Under the pieces are notes generated by a model that saw only the letters and a program-made list of their open reading frames with translations, made no database searches and had not been told where the DNA came from. Made by a program: the position numbers and the translations under genes. DNA of 64,000 bases from Flavobacteriaceae bacterium (GTDB lineage: Bacteria > Bacteroidota > Bacteroidia > Flavobacteriales > Flavobacteriaceae), in contig JADHLZ010000001.1 of the NCBI GenBank assembly GCA_016780345.1, positions 1-64,000 on the forward strand, in the 5' to 3' direction. Below, in pieces: positions 47,006 to 55,922 of the stretch; within the stretch, counting starts at the first letter, position 1, and each line of letters opens with the position of its first letter.

Positions 47006-47940
47006 TTTTTTGATGGTTTATATTTTGAATTTTTAAAGATAGTATAATGATCAAGATTAATTAACTCCTCAAGATTTATATTATTTTTTTTTACATATGA
47101 ACTTACAATTTTATAACCTAACCAACCACCAATATTTCCAGGAGATAACATGTCAATATCTAAGTTGAATTTTGAATAAGGAGTTAATGATAAAAATCTA
47201 GACCTTAATTCAATATCAGTATTATAAAACAATTCGTTTTGAATAAAATATGTCCATATTTCTAACTCATTAAGATTTGCCCACTTAATTTTTTTTTCTG
47301 TAGAATTAAAAATTATTGTGTCATTTTCATAAGGATTAAGTATTTTATTTATATAATAAACTTTTCCTTTGTAAATCATTTCAGAAAGCAAAGTTCTATC
47401 CTCATTTTTTTTTACATAACTTTTAGATATTTCGTGAGCTATATCATTAAAAATTTGAGATTTATCCATTTTTTTAGAAATATACTTTGGTAAATAGGGG
47501 TAATAATTACTACCATAATAGTAGTTCAAAGACACCAAAACCATAGAATCAGTATATAATATTTTATCATTATAATCACCTAAAGAAATTAATGAAATTA
47601 ACTTTGGTCTTTGAAAAGAATTAAAATTTTTTTTGGCATTCTTGAAGATCAATTTAAGCTTTGGAGAATTAAATTGAAAATCGTCGAAAACCTCAAGAGA
47701 TTTTTTGTAAATATCAATCTCTGTAGAGTCATTTTTTTTTTCTAGCCAAATTGATTTTGAAAATTGGTTTGGAAAAAGAAATGGATATTTGTTTATTATA
47801 GAATCTAAGTTCTTATCATCAGATTCATAAAATTCTTTTTCAAACCTGATTACTTCAACATCTTCAGAATTATCTACTTTATCACATCTATTAAATAAAA
47901 AAACATATAAAACTAGTACTATAAATTTATTATAATCCAT
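47002..47940 (-). CDS. gldB: Gliding motility lipoprotein GldB
   Basis: A 312-residue protein with an N-terminal hydrophobic segment ending in a cysteine (Cys19, 'VFLFNRCDK'), a loose lipobox. Family blocks are 'IIFNDIAHEISKSY'-like 'FNDIAHEISKSYVKK', 'SEMIYKGKVYYINKI', 'NLNELEIWTYFIQNELFYNTD' and 'GNIGGWLGYKIVSSYVKKN'. GldB is required for gliding in F. johnsoniae and is kept in non-gliding relatives. It forms a unit with gldC. Confidence 0.92.
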   Translation of the reverse strand: MDYNKFIVLVLYVFLFNRCDKVDNSEDVEVIRFEKEFYESDDKNLDSIINKYPFLFPNQFSKSIWLEKKNDSTEIDIYKKSLEVFDDFQFNSPKLKLIFKNAKKNFNSFQRPKLISLISLGDYNDKILYTDSMVLVSLNYYYGSNYYPYLPKYISKKMDKSQIFNDIAHEISKSYVKKNEDRTLLSEMIYKGKVYYINKILNPYENDTIIFNSTEKKIKWANLNELEIWTYFIQNELFYNTDIELRSRFLSLTPYSKFNLDIDMLSPGNIGGWLGYKIVSSYVKKNNINLEELINLDHYTIFKNSKYKPSKK

Positions 47941-47965
47941 TAATTTTGAATTTGGAAATTAATCA

Positions 47966-47973
47966 CAAACTTA
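47966..47973 (-). promoter_or_regulatory. -7 promoter element (TAAGTTTG) of gldBC
   Basis: Exact TAnnTTTG match on the minus strand, 25 bases before the gldB ATG, in the 57-base divergent gap with nadE. Confidence 0.45.
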
Positions 47974-47997
47974 AAATAAAGTCTAAACATCTTATTA

Positions 47998-48783
47998 ATG
48001 AAGTATGATTTAATTATCGAGAAAATAAACTTTTGGCTGATTGAATATCTCAAAAAATCAAAATGCAATGGATTCGTTATTGGAGTATCTGGTGGAATTG
48101 ATTCTGCTTTAACCTCAACCTTGTGCGCAAGAACAGGTTATCCAACATTGTGCATCGACATGCCAATATTTCAAAGTAAAAACGAAATAAATAGAGCAAA
48201 AAGACATATTGAGTGGCTTAAAAAAAACTTTAATAATGTATCCCATATTAGTATAAATTTAAACAACACATTTGAATCCTTTAAGTCCTCCGTTGAAAAT
48301 ACAGAAAATCCAAATAACAACTTATCCTTAGCTAATTCAAGATCTAGATTAAGAATGACAACACTATATTATTTTTCTGGAATTCACAATTATTTAGTTG
48401 TTGGAACAGGAAATAAAGTTGAAGACTTTGGAGTAGGTTTTTATACCAAATATGGTGATGGTGGAGTGGACATAAGTCCAATTGCTGATTTAACCAAAAC
48501 TAATGTTTTTGAAATTGCCTCAAAACTTAACATTATTCACGAAATTTTAATAGCAAAACCTACAGACGGACTATGGGATGATGGAAGAACTGATGAAGAT
48601 CAGATTGGTGCGACTTACAGTGAACTTGAGTGGGCTATGATTCAAAAAGACGATAATAAAAAACCTGATGACTTTACAGGCAGAAACAAAAAAGTCCTAG
48701 AAATTCTTTTGAAATTTAATTCACAAAATTCTCACAAAATGGATCCAATTCCAATATTCAAAGTTCCGAAAAATTTAAAATAG
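47998..48783 (+). CDS. nadE: NH3-dependent NAD+ synthetase
   Basis: It amidates nicotinate adenine dinucleotide to NAD+. 261 residues with no glutaminase domain, so it uses ammonia. PP-loop 'IGVSGGIDSALTSTL'; further blocks are 'LANSRSRLRMTTLYYF', 'VVGTGNKVEDFGVGFYTKYGDGGVDISPIADLTKT' region and 'PTDGLWDDGRTDEDQIGATY'. It ends one base before convergent dnaG. Confidence 0.96.
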   Translation: MKYDLIIEKINFWLIEYLKKSKCNGFVIGVSGGIDSALTSTLCARTGYPTLCIDMPIFQSKNEINRAKRHIEWLKKNFNNVSHISINLNNTFESFKSSVENTENPNNNLSLANSRSRLRMTTLYYFSGIHNYLVVGTGNKVEDFGVGFYTKYGDGGVDISPIADLTKTNVFEIASKLNIIHEILIAKPTDGLWDDGRTDEDQIGATYSELEWAMIQKDDNKKPDDFTGRNKKVLEILLKFNSQNSHKMDPIPIFKVPKNLK

Positions 48784-48784
48784 A

Positions 48785-50719
48785 TTATAAAACTCTATTT
48801 AACTTTTTATAAAGCAAAGACTTTAATTTGTGATATTCGTTTATTTCCTCTAAAATTTTATCATTATTTTTATTTACTTTTATTTCATCTCTCAAATCGT
48901 TTACTTTCTTATTAATCAAATATGTTCTCAAACTAAGGATTGTTTCAGAAACTAATTGACTAACTGATTGGCTTTTATTTTTAACAAAAATATTTTTTCC
49001 AACCCAGTCATGCAATTCATATTGTTCTTCGTTCATTAAAATTCCAGTTACACTATTAGCTAGTTCATCATCTAATTTATTTAGAAAAACTTCTAAAACA
49101 AGTTTTCCATTATCTTGAAATTCTGAAATAATTTTTTCATAAATTATTTTAAATGATTCATTTGTAAATTCGATTTCATCTTCTTGTAAATCCAGAAAGA
49201 TTTTCTCATAAACTAATGATTTTACGACAGTAGGCTCAAAAATAACATTACCTTCTTTATCATTTTTAATAATTAACTCTTCGAAATGTTCGGTTTTTTC
49301 ACCATAAAGCATTAGGATTTCAATAATTTTTTTTTCAAGTTCAAATAAAAGATCTAAATCTTTATTTGAGACTATTTTATGGACTTTTGAAATTCTTTTT
49401 TTAGAAATAGAGTGAATTTCATTTTTTGTTTTTTGTGCTAAAGCATTAAAAAGAACATCTTCAGAAACGTCCATTATTGTAGAGCAATGTTTTACATATA
49501 TTTCTTGTTTAATCCTATCTGGAATTCTTGCAATTGAATTGATAATCTCATTAACTGTATTAGATTTTAATATTGGATCCTCTTTTGAGGTTTGAGCTAA
49601 AATAGAAGCTTTGTATTGAATGAAATCTTTAGAATTTTTTTCTAAATAACCAATTATTTCTTCTTGAGATTTGCCGCGACAATAACTGTCTGGGTCCTCA
49701 CCAATAGGAAAAGAACATATTTTAACATTTAAACCTGCCGAAAGTATGATATCAACTCCTCTTAAGGTTGCATCAACTCCGGCTTTATCTCCATCAAATA
49801 ACATTGTTATGTTTGAAGTCAATCTTCTAATTAATGTAATTTGATCAATGGTTAATGCCGTCCCTGAAGATGACACAACATTTTTAATTCCCTTTTGATG
49901 TAGTTGAATCACGTCTGTATATCCTTCAACTATGTAACAATTATCGTGCTTTGCTATATCTTGCTTGGCGTAATATATCCCATATAATATTTTGCTTTTG
50001 TTGTATATAAGACTTTCTGGCGAATTTAAATACTTAGAGATTTTTAATTGATTATTTAAGATTCTTGCCCCAAAACCAAGAACTCTCCCAGACATACTGT
50101 GAATCGGAAAAATAACTCTTCCTTTAAATCTATCAAACGGTTTCTCATTCTTAAAAATTGATAAACCAGATTTTTCTAAAAAAACTGGATCGTATCCATT
50201 TTTAATAGCATTTTTAGAAAAATAATCTACATCTTCGGGTAAATAACCTAGATCGTAACTAAAAATTGTTTCGTCATTAAATCCTCTTTCTTTAAAATAT
50301 GAAAGACCAATAGATTTCCCTTCACTAGAATTTATTAAAGTATCTTTAAAAAAAGTTTTTGCATATTCCGAAACTATAAATAAACTTTCTTTTTCTGATG
50401 ATTTTTCTATTTCAAAAGAACTTAATTTAGTTTCTTCAACTTCAATATTATATTTCCTAGCAAGATATTTGATTGCTTCAGGGTAAGTAAAATGCTCATG
50501 TTCCATCAAAAATGCAACAGTATTTCCTCCTTTACCACTACTAAAATCTTTCCATATTTGTTTTACTGGGGAAACTACAAAGCTAGGAGTCTTTTCATTT
50601 GAAAAAGGACTTAGTCCTTTAAAATTAGAACCTGATTTTTTTAATTGAACAAATTCTCCAATAACTTCTTCAACTCTAGACTGTTCAAATACTTTATCAA
50701 TGGTCTCTTTAGAAATCAT
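48785..50719 (-). CDS. dnaG: DNA primase DnaG, with a zinc-less CHC2 domain
   Basis: 644 residues. The N-terminal CHC2 domain is recognisable ('NFKGLSPFSNEKTPSF', 'GKGGNTVAFLMEHE') but all four zinc ligands of the E. coli enzyme are replaced: Ser37, Ser40, Asp58 and Ser61. The TOPRIM core is intact: 'RVLGFGARIL', 'YIVEGYTDVIQLHQKG' and 'TMLFDGDKAGVDATLRGVD'. A helical DnaB-interacting C-terminal part follows. I recall the same zinc loss in other Flavobacteriia. Confidence 0.96.
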   Translation of the reverse strand: MISKETIDKVFEQSRVEEVIGEFVQLKKSGSNFKGLSPFSNEKTPSFVVSPVKQIWKDFSSGKGGNTVAFLMEHEHFTYPEAIKYLARKYNIEVEETKLSSFEIEKSSEKESLFIVSEYAKTFFKDTLINSSEGKSIGLSYFKERGFNDETIFSYDLGYLPEDVDYFSKNAIKNGYDPVFLEKSGLSIFKNEKPFDRFKGRVIFPIHSMSGRVLGFGARILNNQLKISKYLNSPESLIYNKSKILYGIYYAKQDIAKHDNCYIVEGYTDVIQLHQKGIKNVVSSSGTALTIDQITLIRRLTSNITMLFDGDKAGVDATLRGVDIILSAGLNVKICSFPIGEDPDSYCRGKSQEEIIGYLEKNSKDFIQYKASILAQTSKEDPILKSNTVNEIINSIARIPDRIKQEIYVKHCSTIMDVSEDVLFNALAQKTKNEIHSISKKRISKVHKIVSNKDLDLLFELEKKIIEILMLYGEKTEHFEELIIKNDKEGNVIFEPTVVKSLVYEKIFLDLQEDEIEFTNESFKIIYEKIISEFQDNGKLVLEVFLNKLDDELANSVTGILMNEEQYELHDWVGKNIFVKNKSQSVSQLVSETILSLRTYLINKKVNDLRDEIKVNKNNDKILEEINEYHKLKSLLYKKLNRVL

Positions 50720-50757
50720 TTTTTTTATTTTTAAAATAATTAAAATTATTATTTAAA

Positions 50758-51732
50758 TCAATAATCTCTTTTAATTACATATTTAATCAATTTTTTTAAA
50801 CTCTCCTTATATTTATTATCCTTAAAACTATTTAGATCATTAAGAGCATACTTATAAAATTTTTTGATTTGATTTTTAGTGTAATCAATTCCTCCAATTT
50901 CTTTCACATACTCAATAACTCTATCCAATTCTTTTTTTTCTCCACTTTTTACAGAATTTATTAACCATTTTCTTTTAGGTTCAGATGAGTTATTTAATGC
51001 GTATATAAGCGGAAGAGTTAATTTTTTTTCTCTTAGGTCAATACCTGTTGGTTTTCCAATTTTCTTTTTCCCATAATCAAATAAATCGTCTTTTAATTGA
51101 AATGCTATTCCTATTTTTTTTCCTAATTGCTCTAACATTTGGATTTCTTTAGTTGAACCATTAGAGGAGGTAGCACCCAATGCACAACAAGAAGATATTA
51201 GAGAGGCAGTTTTTTTTGTTATTATTTCGTAATATGTCTTTTCATCAATATCCAATCTTCTCGCCTTCTCTATTTGTAACAATTCACCTTGACTCATATC
51301 CTTTACTGATTTTGAAATTATTTTCAACAAATCAAAATCATCATTATCAATACAAAGCAACATCCCTTTTGAAAGTAAAAAATCTCCAACCAATACAGCA
51401 ATTTTATTTTTCCATAAAGCATTAATAGAAAAAAAACCTCTTCGTTTACTACTTGAATCTACAATATCATCGTGTATAAGTGTAGCTGTATGAATAAGCT
51501 CAATAATTGATGCAGCTCTGTAAACTTTTTCGGAGACTTTGGTTTGATTTGAAATCATTTTAGCAGTTAAAAAAACAAGCATTGGTCTCATTTGTTTTCC
51601 TTTTCTTTGAACAACATAATGAGTAATTCTATTTAATAAAGGAACTTCAGAAATCATTAACTCTGAGAACTTTTCTTCAAAAAGATCCATTTCTTTTTTT
51701 ATAGGAGATTTTATTTGTTCTATAATCTTCAT
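50758..51732 (-). CDS. Long-chain polyprenyl diphosphate synthase
   Basis: Trans-prenyltransferase, about 325 residues, making the C35-C45 side chain precursor of menaquinone. First Asp-rich motif 'LIHDDIVDSSSKRRG', second 'FQLKDDLFDYGKKKIGKPTG'; also 'RKGKQMRPMLVFLTAKM'. The residue five before the first Asp-rich motif region is small (Ala), which fits a long product, but chain length cannot be fixed. I chose the ATG at 51732 over the track's GTG at 51741, which lies on the rlmN stop. Confidence 0.92.
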   Translation of the reverse strand: MKIIEQIKSPIKKEMDLFEEKFSELMISEVPLLNRITHYVVQRKGKQMRPMLVFLTAKMISNQTKVSEKVYRAASIIELIHTATLIHDDIVDSSSKRRGFFSINALWKNKIAVLVGDFLLSKGMLLCIDNDDFDLLKIISKSVKDMSQGELLQIEKARRLDIDEKTYYEIITKKTASLISSCCALGATSSNGSTKEIQMLEQLGKKIGIAFQLKDDLFDYGKKKIGKPTGIDLREKKLTLPLIYALNNSSEPKRKWLINSVKSGEKKELDRVIEYVKEIGGIDYTKNQIKKFYKYALNDLNSFKDNKYKESLKKLIKYVIKRDY

Positions 51733-51737
51733 CTGTA

Positions 51738-52778
51738 TCACTTAATCTTGTTAGCTAATTGCCCACATGCAGCATCAATATCTTTTCCTCTTGATTTTCT
51801 GACAGTTACAGGAATTTTATTTTTTTCCAGCTTTTTAATGTATTTGTTAATATTGTCTCTACTAGCTGAATTATATATACTATTATCAGTTTTATTATAT
51901 TCAATAATATTTACTTTTGAGGGAGAGATTTTACAAAACTTAATAAGTGCATCAAGATGTTCATCATCATCATTTATCCCTTTCCAAACAATGTACTCAT
52001 ATGTTATGATTTTTTTTGTTTTATCATACCAATAACTTACAGCATCCTTTAATTCTTGTAGTGGAAATTTTTTAGTAAAAGGCATAATTTTGTTTCTAGT
52101 ACTTTCGATAGCTGAATGAAGTGAAATCGCTAAATTAAACTTAACATTATCGTCCGCCATTTTTTTTATCATTTTAGAAATTCCTGAAGTGGATACAGTA
52201 ATTCGTTTTGGAGACATCCCAAGACCTTGATCACTTGTAATTTTTTCAATACCGTCTAAAATATTGGAATAATTTAAAAGAGGTTCACCCATTCCCATAA
52301 AAACAATATTAGATAAAGGCCTACCATGAAAATTTAAACTCTGAGAATTTATTGCAACAACTTGATCATATATTTCATCAGAATTTAAGTTTCTAATTCT
52401 ATCCATTTTAGAAGTAGCGCAAAATTCACAATCTAAACTACATCCCACTTGACTTGAAACACAAGCAGTTATTCTGTTTTCAGAGGGTATAAGAACGGAC
52501 TCTACTATTAAATTATCATATAATTTAATGGCATTTTTTATAGTTCCATCTTTACTTTTTTGAAACTTATCAACTTTAATATTGTTTATTACAAATTCAT
52601 TTTTCAATAATTCTCTTAATTCAATAGAAATATTAGTCATTTCATTGAAGGAATAACATGATTTTTTCCATAGCCATTCATAAACTTGTTTGGCTCTATA
52701 TGCTGGATATTTATTTTTTAGAAAAAAAAAAGTTAATTCATCGAGAGACAAAGACCGAATATCATTCTTTTTTCTCAT
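51738..52778 (-). CDS. rlmN: Dual-specificity RNA methyltransferase RlmN
   Basis: Radical SAM enzyme of 346 residues that makes 2-methyladenosine at A2503 of 23S rRNA and A37 of some tRNAs. Cluster motif 'GCSLDCEFCATSKM' (CxxxCxxC), 'FMGMGEPLLNYSNI', 'VTVSTSGISKMI' and the methyl-carrying cysteine near the end in 'DIDAACGQLA'. It follows queA by 8 bases. Confidence 0.96.
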   Translation of the reverse strand: MRKKNDIRSLSLDELTFFFLKNKYPAYRAKQVYEWLWKKSCYSFNEMTNISIELRELLKNEFVINNIKVDKFQKSKDGTIKNAIKLYDNLIVESVLIPSENRITACVSSQVGCSLDCEFCATSKMDRIRNLNSDEIYDQVVAINSQSLNFHGRPLSNIVFMGMGEPLLNYSNILDGIEKITSDQGLGMSPKRITVSTSGISKMIKKMADDNVKFNLAISLHSAIESTRNKIMPFTKKFPLQELKDAVSYWYDKTKKIITYEYIVWKGINDDDEHLDALIKFCKISPSKVNIIEYNKTDNSIYNSASRDNINKYIKKLEKNKIPVTVRKSRGKDIDAACGQLANKIK

Positions 52779-52786
52779 TTTTAAAA

Positions 52787-53836
52787 TTAAATAATTAACA
52801 TAGCATCTCCATATGAATTGAAATTATATTTCTCTTTAATGGCTATTTCGTACGCAGATTTTATAAAATCAGGACCAGCAAATGCTGAAGCCATCATTAA
52901 TAGAGTTGATTTTGGAGTATGAAAATTAGTAATCATGGAATTAGCTATTCTAAAATCGTAAGGAGGAAAAATGAATTTGTGTGTCCAACCATTAAAAGGA
53001 TTAAGAGTATTAAAAGACGAAACAGATGATTCTAACCCTCTCATTGAAGTTGTTCCAACAGCACATATTCTTTTTTTATTCAACTTTGCTTTGTTTATAA
53101 TATCACATGCATTCTGTTCAATAATTAATTCCTCAGAATCCATTTTATGCTTGGATAAATCTTCAACTTCTACAGGATTAAATGTACCTAATCCTACGTG
53201 CAATGTTAGTTCAGCTATATTTACTCCATTTATTTCTAATCGTTTTAAAAGATGTTTTGAAAAATGCATTCCAGCGGTTGGTGCTGCAACAGCTCCTTCG
53301 TGTTTTGCAAAAATTGTTTGATATCTCTCTCGATCAAAACTTTCTTCCTCTCTTTTAATGTATTTTGGAAGAGGAGTTTGACCTAAATCAAACAAGGCTT
53401 TTCTAAAATCATCATAAGATCCATCATATAAAAACCTAAGTGTTCTTCCTCTTGAAGTAGTATTATCAATAACCTCTGCAACCAAATTATCATCATTCCC
53501 AAAATATAATTTATTTCCTATTCTAATTTTTCTAGCTGGATCTACTAATACATCCCATAGTCTTTGATCGTCACTTAGCTCTCGAAGTAAAAAAACTTCA
53601 ATTCTTGCTCCAGTTTTTTCTTTATTTCCAATTAATCTGGCAGGAAAAACCTTAGTGTTGTTAAAAACAAAAGCATCCCCTTCATCAAAATAATTCACAA
53701 CATCTTTGAAAATTTTGTGTTCAATTAATTGATTTTTTCTGTTCAAAACCATTAATCTTGATTCGTCTCTATTTTCAGATGGATATTGAGAAATTCTGTC
53801 TTTTGGAAGTTCAAAATTAAATTGCGATAGTTTCAT
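52787..53836 (-). CDS. queA: tRNA preQ1(34) S-adenosylmethionine ribosyltransferase-isomerase
   Basis: It adds the cyclopentane ring precursor in queuosine synthesis. 349 residues. '[19 protein letters not shown]' is the canonical start, '[14 protein letters not shown]', '[17 protein letters not shown]', '[18 protein letters not shown]' and '[16 protein letters not shown]' are family blocks. The track's TTG at 53857 falls within a TATATTTG promoter element, so the ATG at 53836 is preferred. Confidence 0.97.
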   Translation of the reverse strand: MKLSQFNFELPKDRISQYPSENRDESRLMVLNRKNQLIEHKIFKDVVNYFDEGDAFVFNNTKVFPARLIGNKEKTGARIEVFLLRELSDDQRLWDVLVDPARKIRIGNKLYFGNDDNLVAEVIDNTTSRGRTLRFLYDGSYDDFRKALFDLGQTPLPKYIKREEESFDRERYQTIFAKHEGAVAAPTAGMHFSKHLLKRLEINGVNIAELTLHVGLGTFNPVEVEDLSKHKMDSEELIIEQNACDIINKAKLNKKRICAVGTTSMRGLESSVSSFNTLNPFNGWTHKFIFPPYDFRIANSMITNFHTPKSTLLMMASAFAGPDFIKSAYEIAIKEKYNFNSYGDAMLII

Positions 53837-53854
53837 ATAATTATTTAAAAGTCG

Positions 53855-53886
53855 CAAATATACATTTATCGATACCCCTGTGTCAA
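53855..53886 (-). promoter_or_regulatory. Promoter TTGACA-N18-TATATTTG of queA
   Basis: On the minus strand, TTGACA (53881-53886) is followed after 18 bases by TATATTTG (53855-53862), both halves of a Bacteroidota promoter. It lies 18 bases before the queA ATG and probably drives queA-rlmN-polyprenyl synthase, perhaps also dnaG. Confidence 0.6.
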
Positions 53887-53907
53887 GTTAAATATCAAAT
53901 AATTAAA

Positions 53908-55137
53908 CTATTTTCTAAAGATTTGAAAATTTAATGCGCTTAAATCAGACCAAAAGTTTTTATAGGATTTAGTAACAACTTCAGGATTTTCTATATAAAT
54001 TGGAACTAACAGTGAAAGAGGAGCAAAAGCCATTGCCATTCTGTGATCATTATAAGTTTTAATTGATATATTTTTTTTAATCTCAGAACTTGGATAAAGC
54101 TTAAGACTTTCAATTGTAATTTCAATTTTACCTCCAAGTTTCTCTAATTCATTTTTTAGAGCAAATAATCTATCTGTCTCTTTAATTTTTAGAGTATGTA
54201 AACCTTTAATATTACAGCCTATTCCTAACCCAAAACAAGTTACAGCTATTGTTTGAGCTATATCAGGATTTTCTTTTAAATCAAGATCTAAATTTATAGG
54301 TAATAAATAATCTTCATCTTTTTCTAAAATTATTATATTATCAATAAATTTTGTCTTAACCCCAAGTTTTGAATAGATATCCACAAGTTTTTTGTCTCCT
54401 TGTATTGAATTCTTGAAATAACTTCCTATTTCTAAATGACTTTTTTTTGAAAGAGCAACAATGCTATAATAATAAGAGACAGAACTCCAATCGGACTCAA
54501 CGTTTATAGAAATATCTTTGATTTTTTTACAGGGATGTACTGAAATTGAATTATTTTCAAACTTATTTTTAATTCCCAGTCTTTCTAAAATTGATAAAGT
54601 CATTAAAATATAAGGCCTAGATGTAATTTCTCCTTGTAGATTTATAATTAAACCTTTTTCCAACAATGGAGCAATTAATATCAAGGCTGTTATATACTGA
54701 CTGCTTATTTCAGCATTTAAAAAAACTTCTCCACCCAAAATTTTTTTTCCTTTAATAATTATTGGAGGAAAGCCTATTTTATCCTTGTAAATAATATTGG
54801 CTCCTAAATTTATTAAAGCGTCGACCAAAACTCCGATTGGCCTTTGTTTCATTCTTTCAGATCCAGTAATTTCAAACTTGTTGTTTTCTTTGATTGACAA
54901 TAAAGCAGTTAAAAAACGCATTGCAGTACCTGCATGATGAATATCAATATAATATGATAAATTATCTAAATGTTTTTTTAAAACAATTGAATCATCTGAG
55001 TCAGAAAGATTTTCAATATTTAAATTTTGATATATAGATTTAAGAACTAACAATCTGTTAGATTCACTTTTTGAGCCAGATATTTTAAATGACCTTGAAA
55101 AAAATGAATTATCGTGTTTTAATAACAAACTACTCAT
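53908..55137 (-). CDS. aroA: 3-phosphoshikimate 1-carboxyvinyltransferase (EPSP synthase)
   Basis: A 409-residue shikimate pathway enzyme joining PEP to shikimate 3-phosphate. Blocks: 'ISGSKSESNRLLVLKS', 'HHAGTAMRFLTALLS', 'MKQRPIGVLVDALINLGA', 'GEITSRPYILMTLSILERLG' and 'KETDRLFALKNELEKLGG' with 'YNDHRMAMAFA'. The usual 'GNAGTAMR' reads 'HHAGTAMR'. A later shikimate-linked enzyme, the DAHP synthase-chorismate mutase fusion, lies at the right edge. Confidence 0.95.
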   Translation of the reverse strand: MSSLLLKHDNSFFSRSFKISGSKSESNRLLVLKSIYQNLNIENLSDSDDSIVLKKHLDNLSYYIDIHHAGTAMRFLTALLSIKENNKFEITGSERMKQRPIGVLVDALINLGANIIYKDKIGFPPIIIKGKKILGGEVFLNAEISSQYITALILIAPLLEKGLIINLQGEITSRPYILMTLSILERLGIKNKFENNSISVHPCKKIKDISINVESDWSSVSYYYSIVALSKKSHLEIGSYFKNSIQGDKKLVDIYSKLGVKTKFIDNIIILEKDEDYLLPINLDLDLKENPDIAQTIAVTCFGLGIGCNIKGLHTLKIKETDRLFALKNELEKLGGKIEITIESLKLYPSSEIKKNISIKTYNDHRMAMAFAPLSLLVPIYIENPEVVTKSYKNFWSDLSALNFQIFRK

Positions 55138-55140
55138 TAA

Positions 55141-55467
55141 CTAGCTAAGCTTAGGATTGTTTTTATGTCTAAAACTATCTCTTTTGGATTTTAACTCGAG
55201 TTTTTTATTAAATGATTCATCTAAATCTAATCCAGTTTGATTAGCTAAACAAAAAACAACAAAAAGAACATCTGAAAGCTCTTCTCCTAAATCTGCTTTT
55301 TTGTCAGATTCTTTTTCAGATTGTTCCCCATATCTTCTCGAAATAATTCTCGCTACTTCACCAACTTCTTCTGTGAGTTGAGCCATATTGGTCATAGGAT
55401 CGAAATATCTGACTCCGTGATTATTAATCCAATCATCTACCTTACTTTGAATTTTTTTTAATTCCAT
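55141..55467 (-). CDS. MazG-like nucleotide pyrophosphohydrolase
   Basis: A 108-residue all-alpha NTP pyrophosphohydrolase. The metal-binding EExxE...ExxD pattern is visible in 'QLTEEVGEVARIISRRYGE' and 'LGEELSDVLFVVFCLANQTG'. Members clear non-canonical nucleotides. It ends three bases before aroA starts, so both are co-transcribed. Confidence 0.93.
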   Translation of the reverse strand: MELKKIQSKVDDWINNHGVRYFDPMTNMAQLTEEVGEVARIISRRYGEQSEKESDKKADLGEELSDVLFVVFCLANQTGLDLDESFNKKLELKSKRDSFRHKNNPKLS

Positions 55468-55629
55468 TTCTTTAATATTAATTAGATAATTTGTAAGAAA
55501 TTACTAAATCAAATAGTAAAATTAAGTTATTAAGATAAGAATATAAACTTAAAATTTATTAATAAATTATTGAATATCCAATTGGATTTAATCAAGATTA
55601 TTTTAAATATTAGAACATAAATTATTGAA

Positions 55630-55863
55630 TTAATAAGAAGACCAAGAGAAGCATAGCATTCCAGGAGCTGAGTGACCTGGGTTCGGACAATCAGACTTTT
55701 TGTAACTAGAACAGCTTGCACAATCTGAAAGCTTTGAAAAAGCTTTTTTAATAGAATGGTCTCTACATACATTGTTTATCTCAACTGAAAGATCATGCTT
55801 TGAACATTTTAAAGAATCAACTAAATTCTTACAAGTAAGACAACTATTTACAGATTCAATCAT
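55630..55863 (-). CDS. Small cysteine-rich protein with duplicated CxxC-C-C units
   Basis: A 77-residue protein of unknown function with eight cysteines at 8, 11, 20, 33, 48, 51, 59 and 71. These form two similar units: CxxC-x8-C-x12-C and CxxC-x7-C-x11-C. Each has the ligand number for one zinc ion or an iron-sulfur centre. There is no signal peptide. The opposite-frame ORF at 55530-55772 is a shadow. It sits just beyond the fbp ferric transporter on the same strand with a weak Fur-like box upstream, so an iron-related role is possible but inferred. Confidence 0.7.
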   Translation of the reverse strand: MIESVNSCLTCKNLVDSLKCSKHDLSVEINNVCRDHSIKKAFSKLSDCASCSSYKKSDCPNPGHSAPGMLCFSWSSY

Positions 55864-55895
55864 AATTTATATTTTACATAAATCTAAAATGATTT

Positions 55896-55918
55896 ACGTT
55901 TAGAATGAATTTAAATTA
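55896..55918. promoter_or_regulatory. Degenerate Fur-like operator (box C) upstream of the Cys-rich gene
   Basis: Contains TTTAGAATGAAT identical to box B at 59.6 kb, followed by TTAAAT. It matches 13 of 18 arm positions of TTATTTAGA-N5-TCTAAATAA. It lies 33-55 bases before the ATG of the Cys-rich gene and just past the fbpC stop. A separate TAAATC-N6-GATTTA inverted repeat lies next to it at 55879-55896. Confidence 0.3.
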
Positions 55919-55922
55919 GTTT

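Noticed and set aside
50758-51741. GTG start at 51741 for the polyprenyl synthase
   Set aside because: It overlaps the rlmN stop, and the ATG three codons later gives the family's usual 'MKIIEQIK' start.
55553-55568. Perfect 16-bp palindrome AATTTATTAATAAATT
   Set aside because: Pure A/T palindromes of this length are expected a few times in 64 kb at this base composition; no copy seen near other genes.
55530-55772. An 80-aa open frame overlapping the Cys-rich gene in another frame
   Set aside because: It is hydrophobic and AT-driven without motifs, while the overlapping frame has an ordered cysteine pattern.
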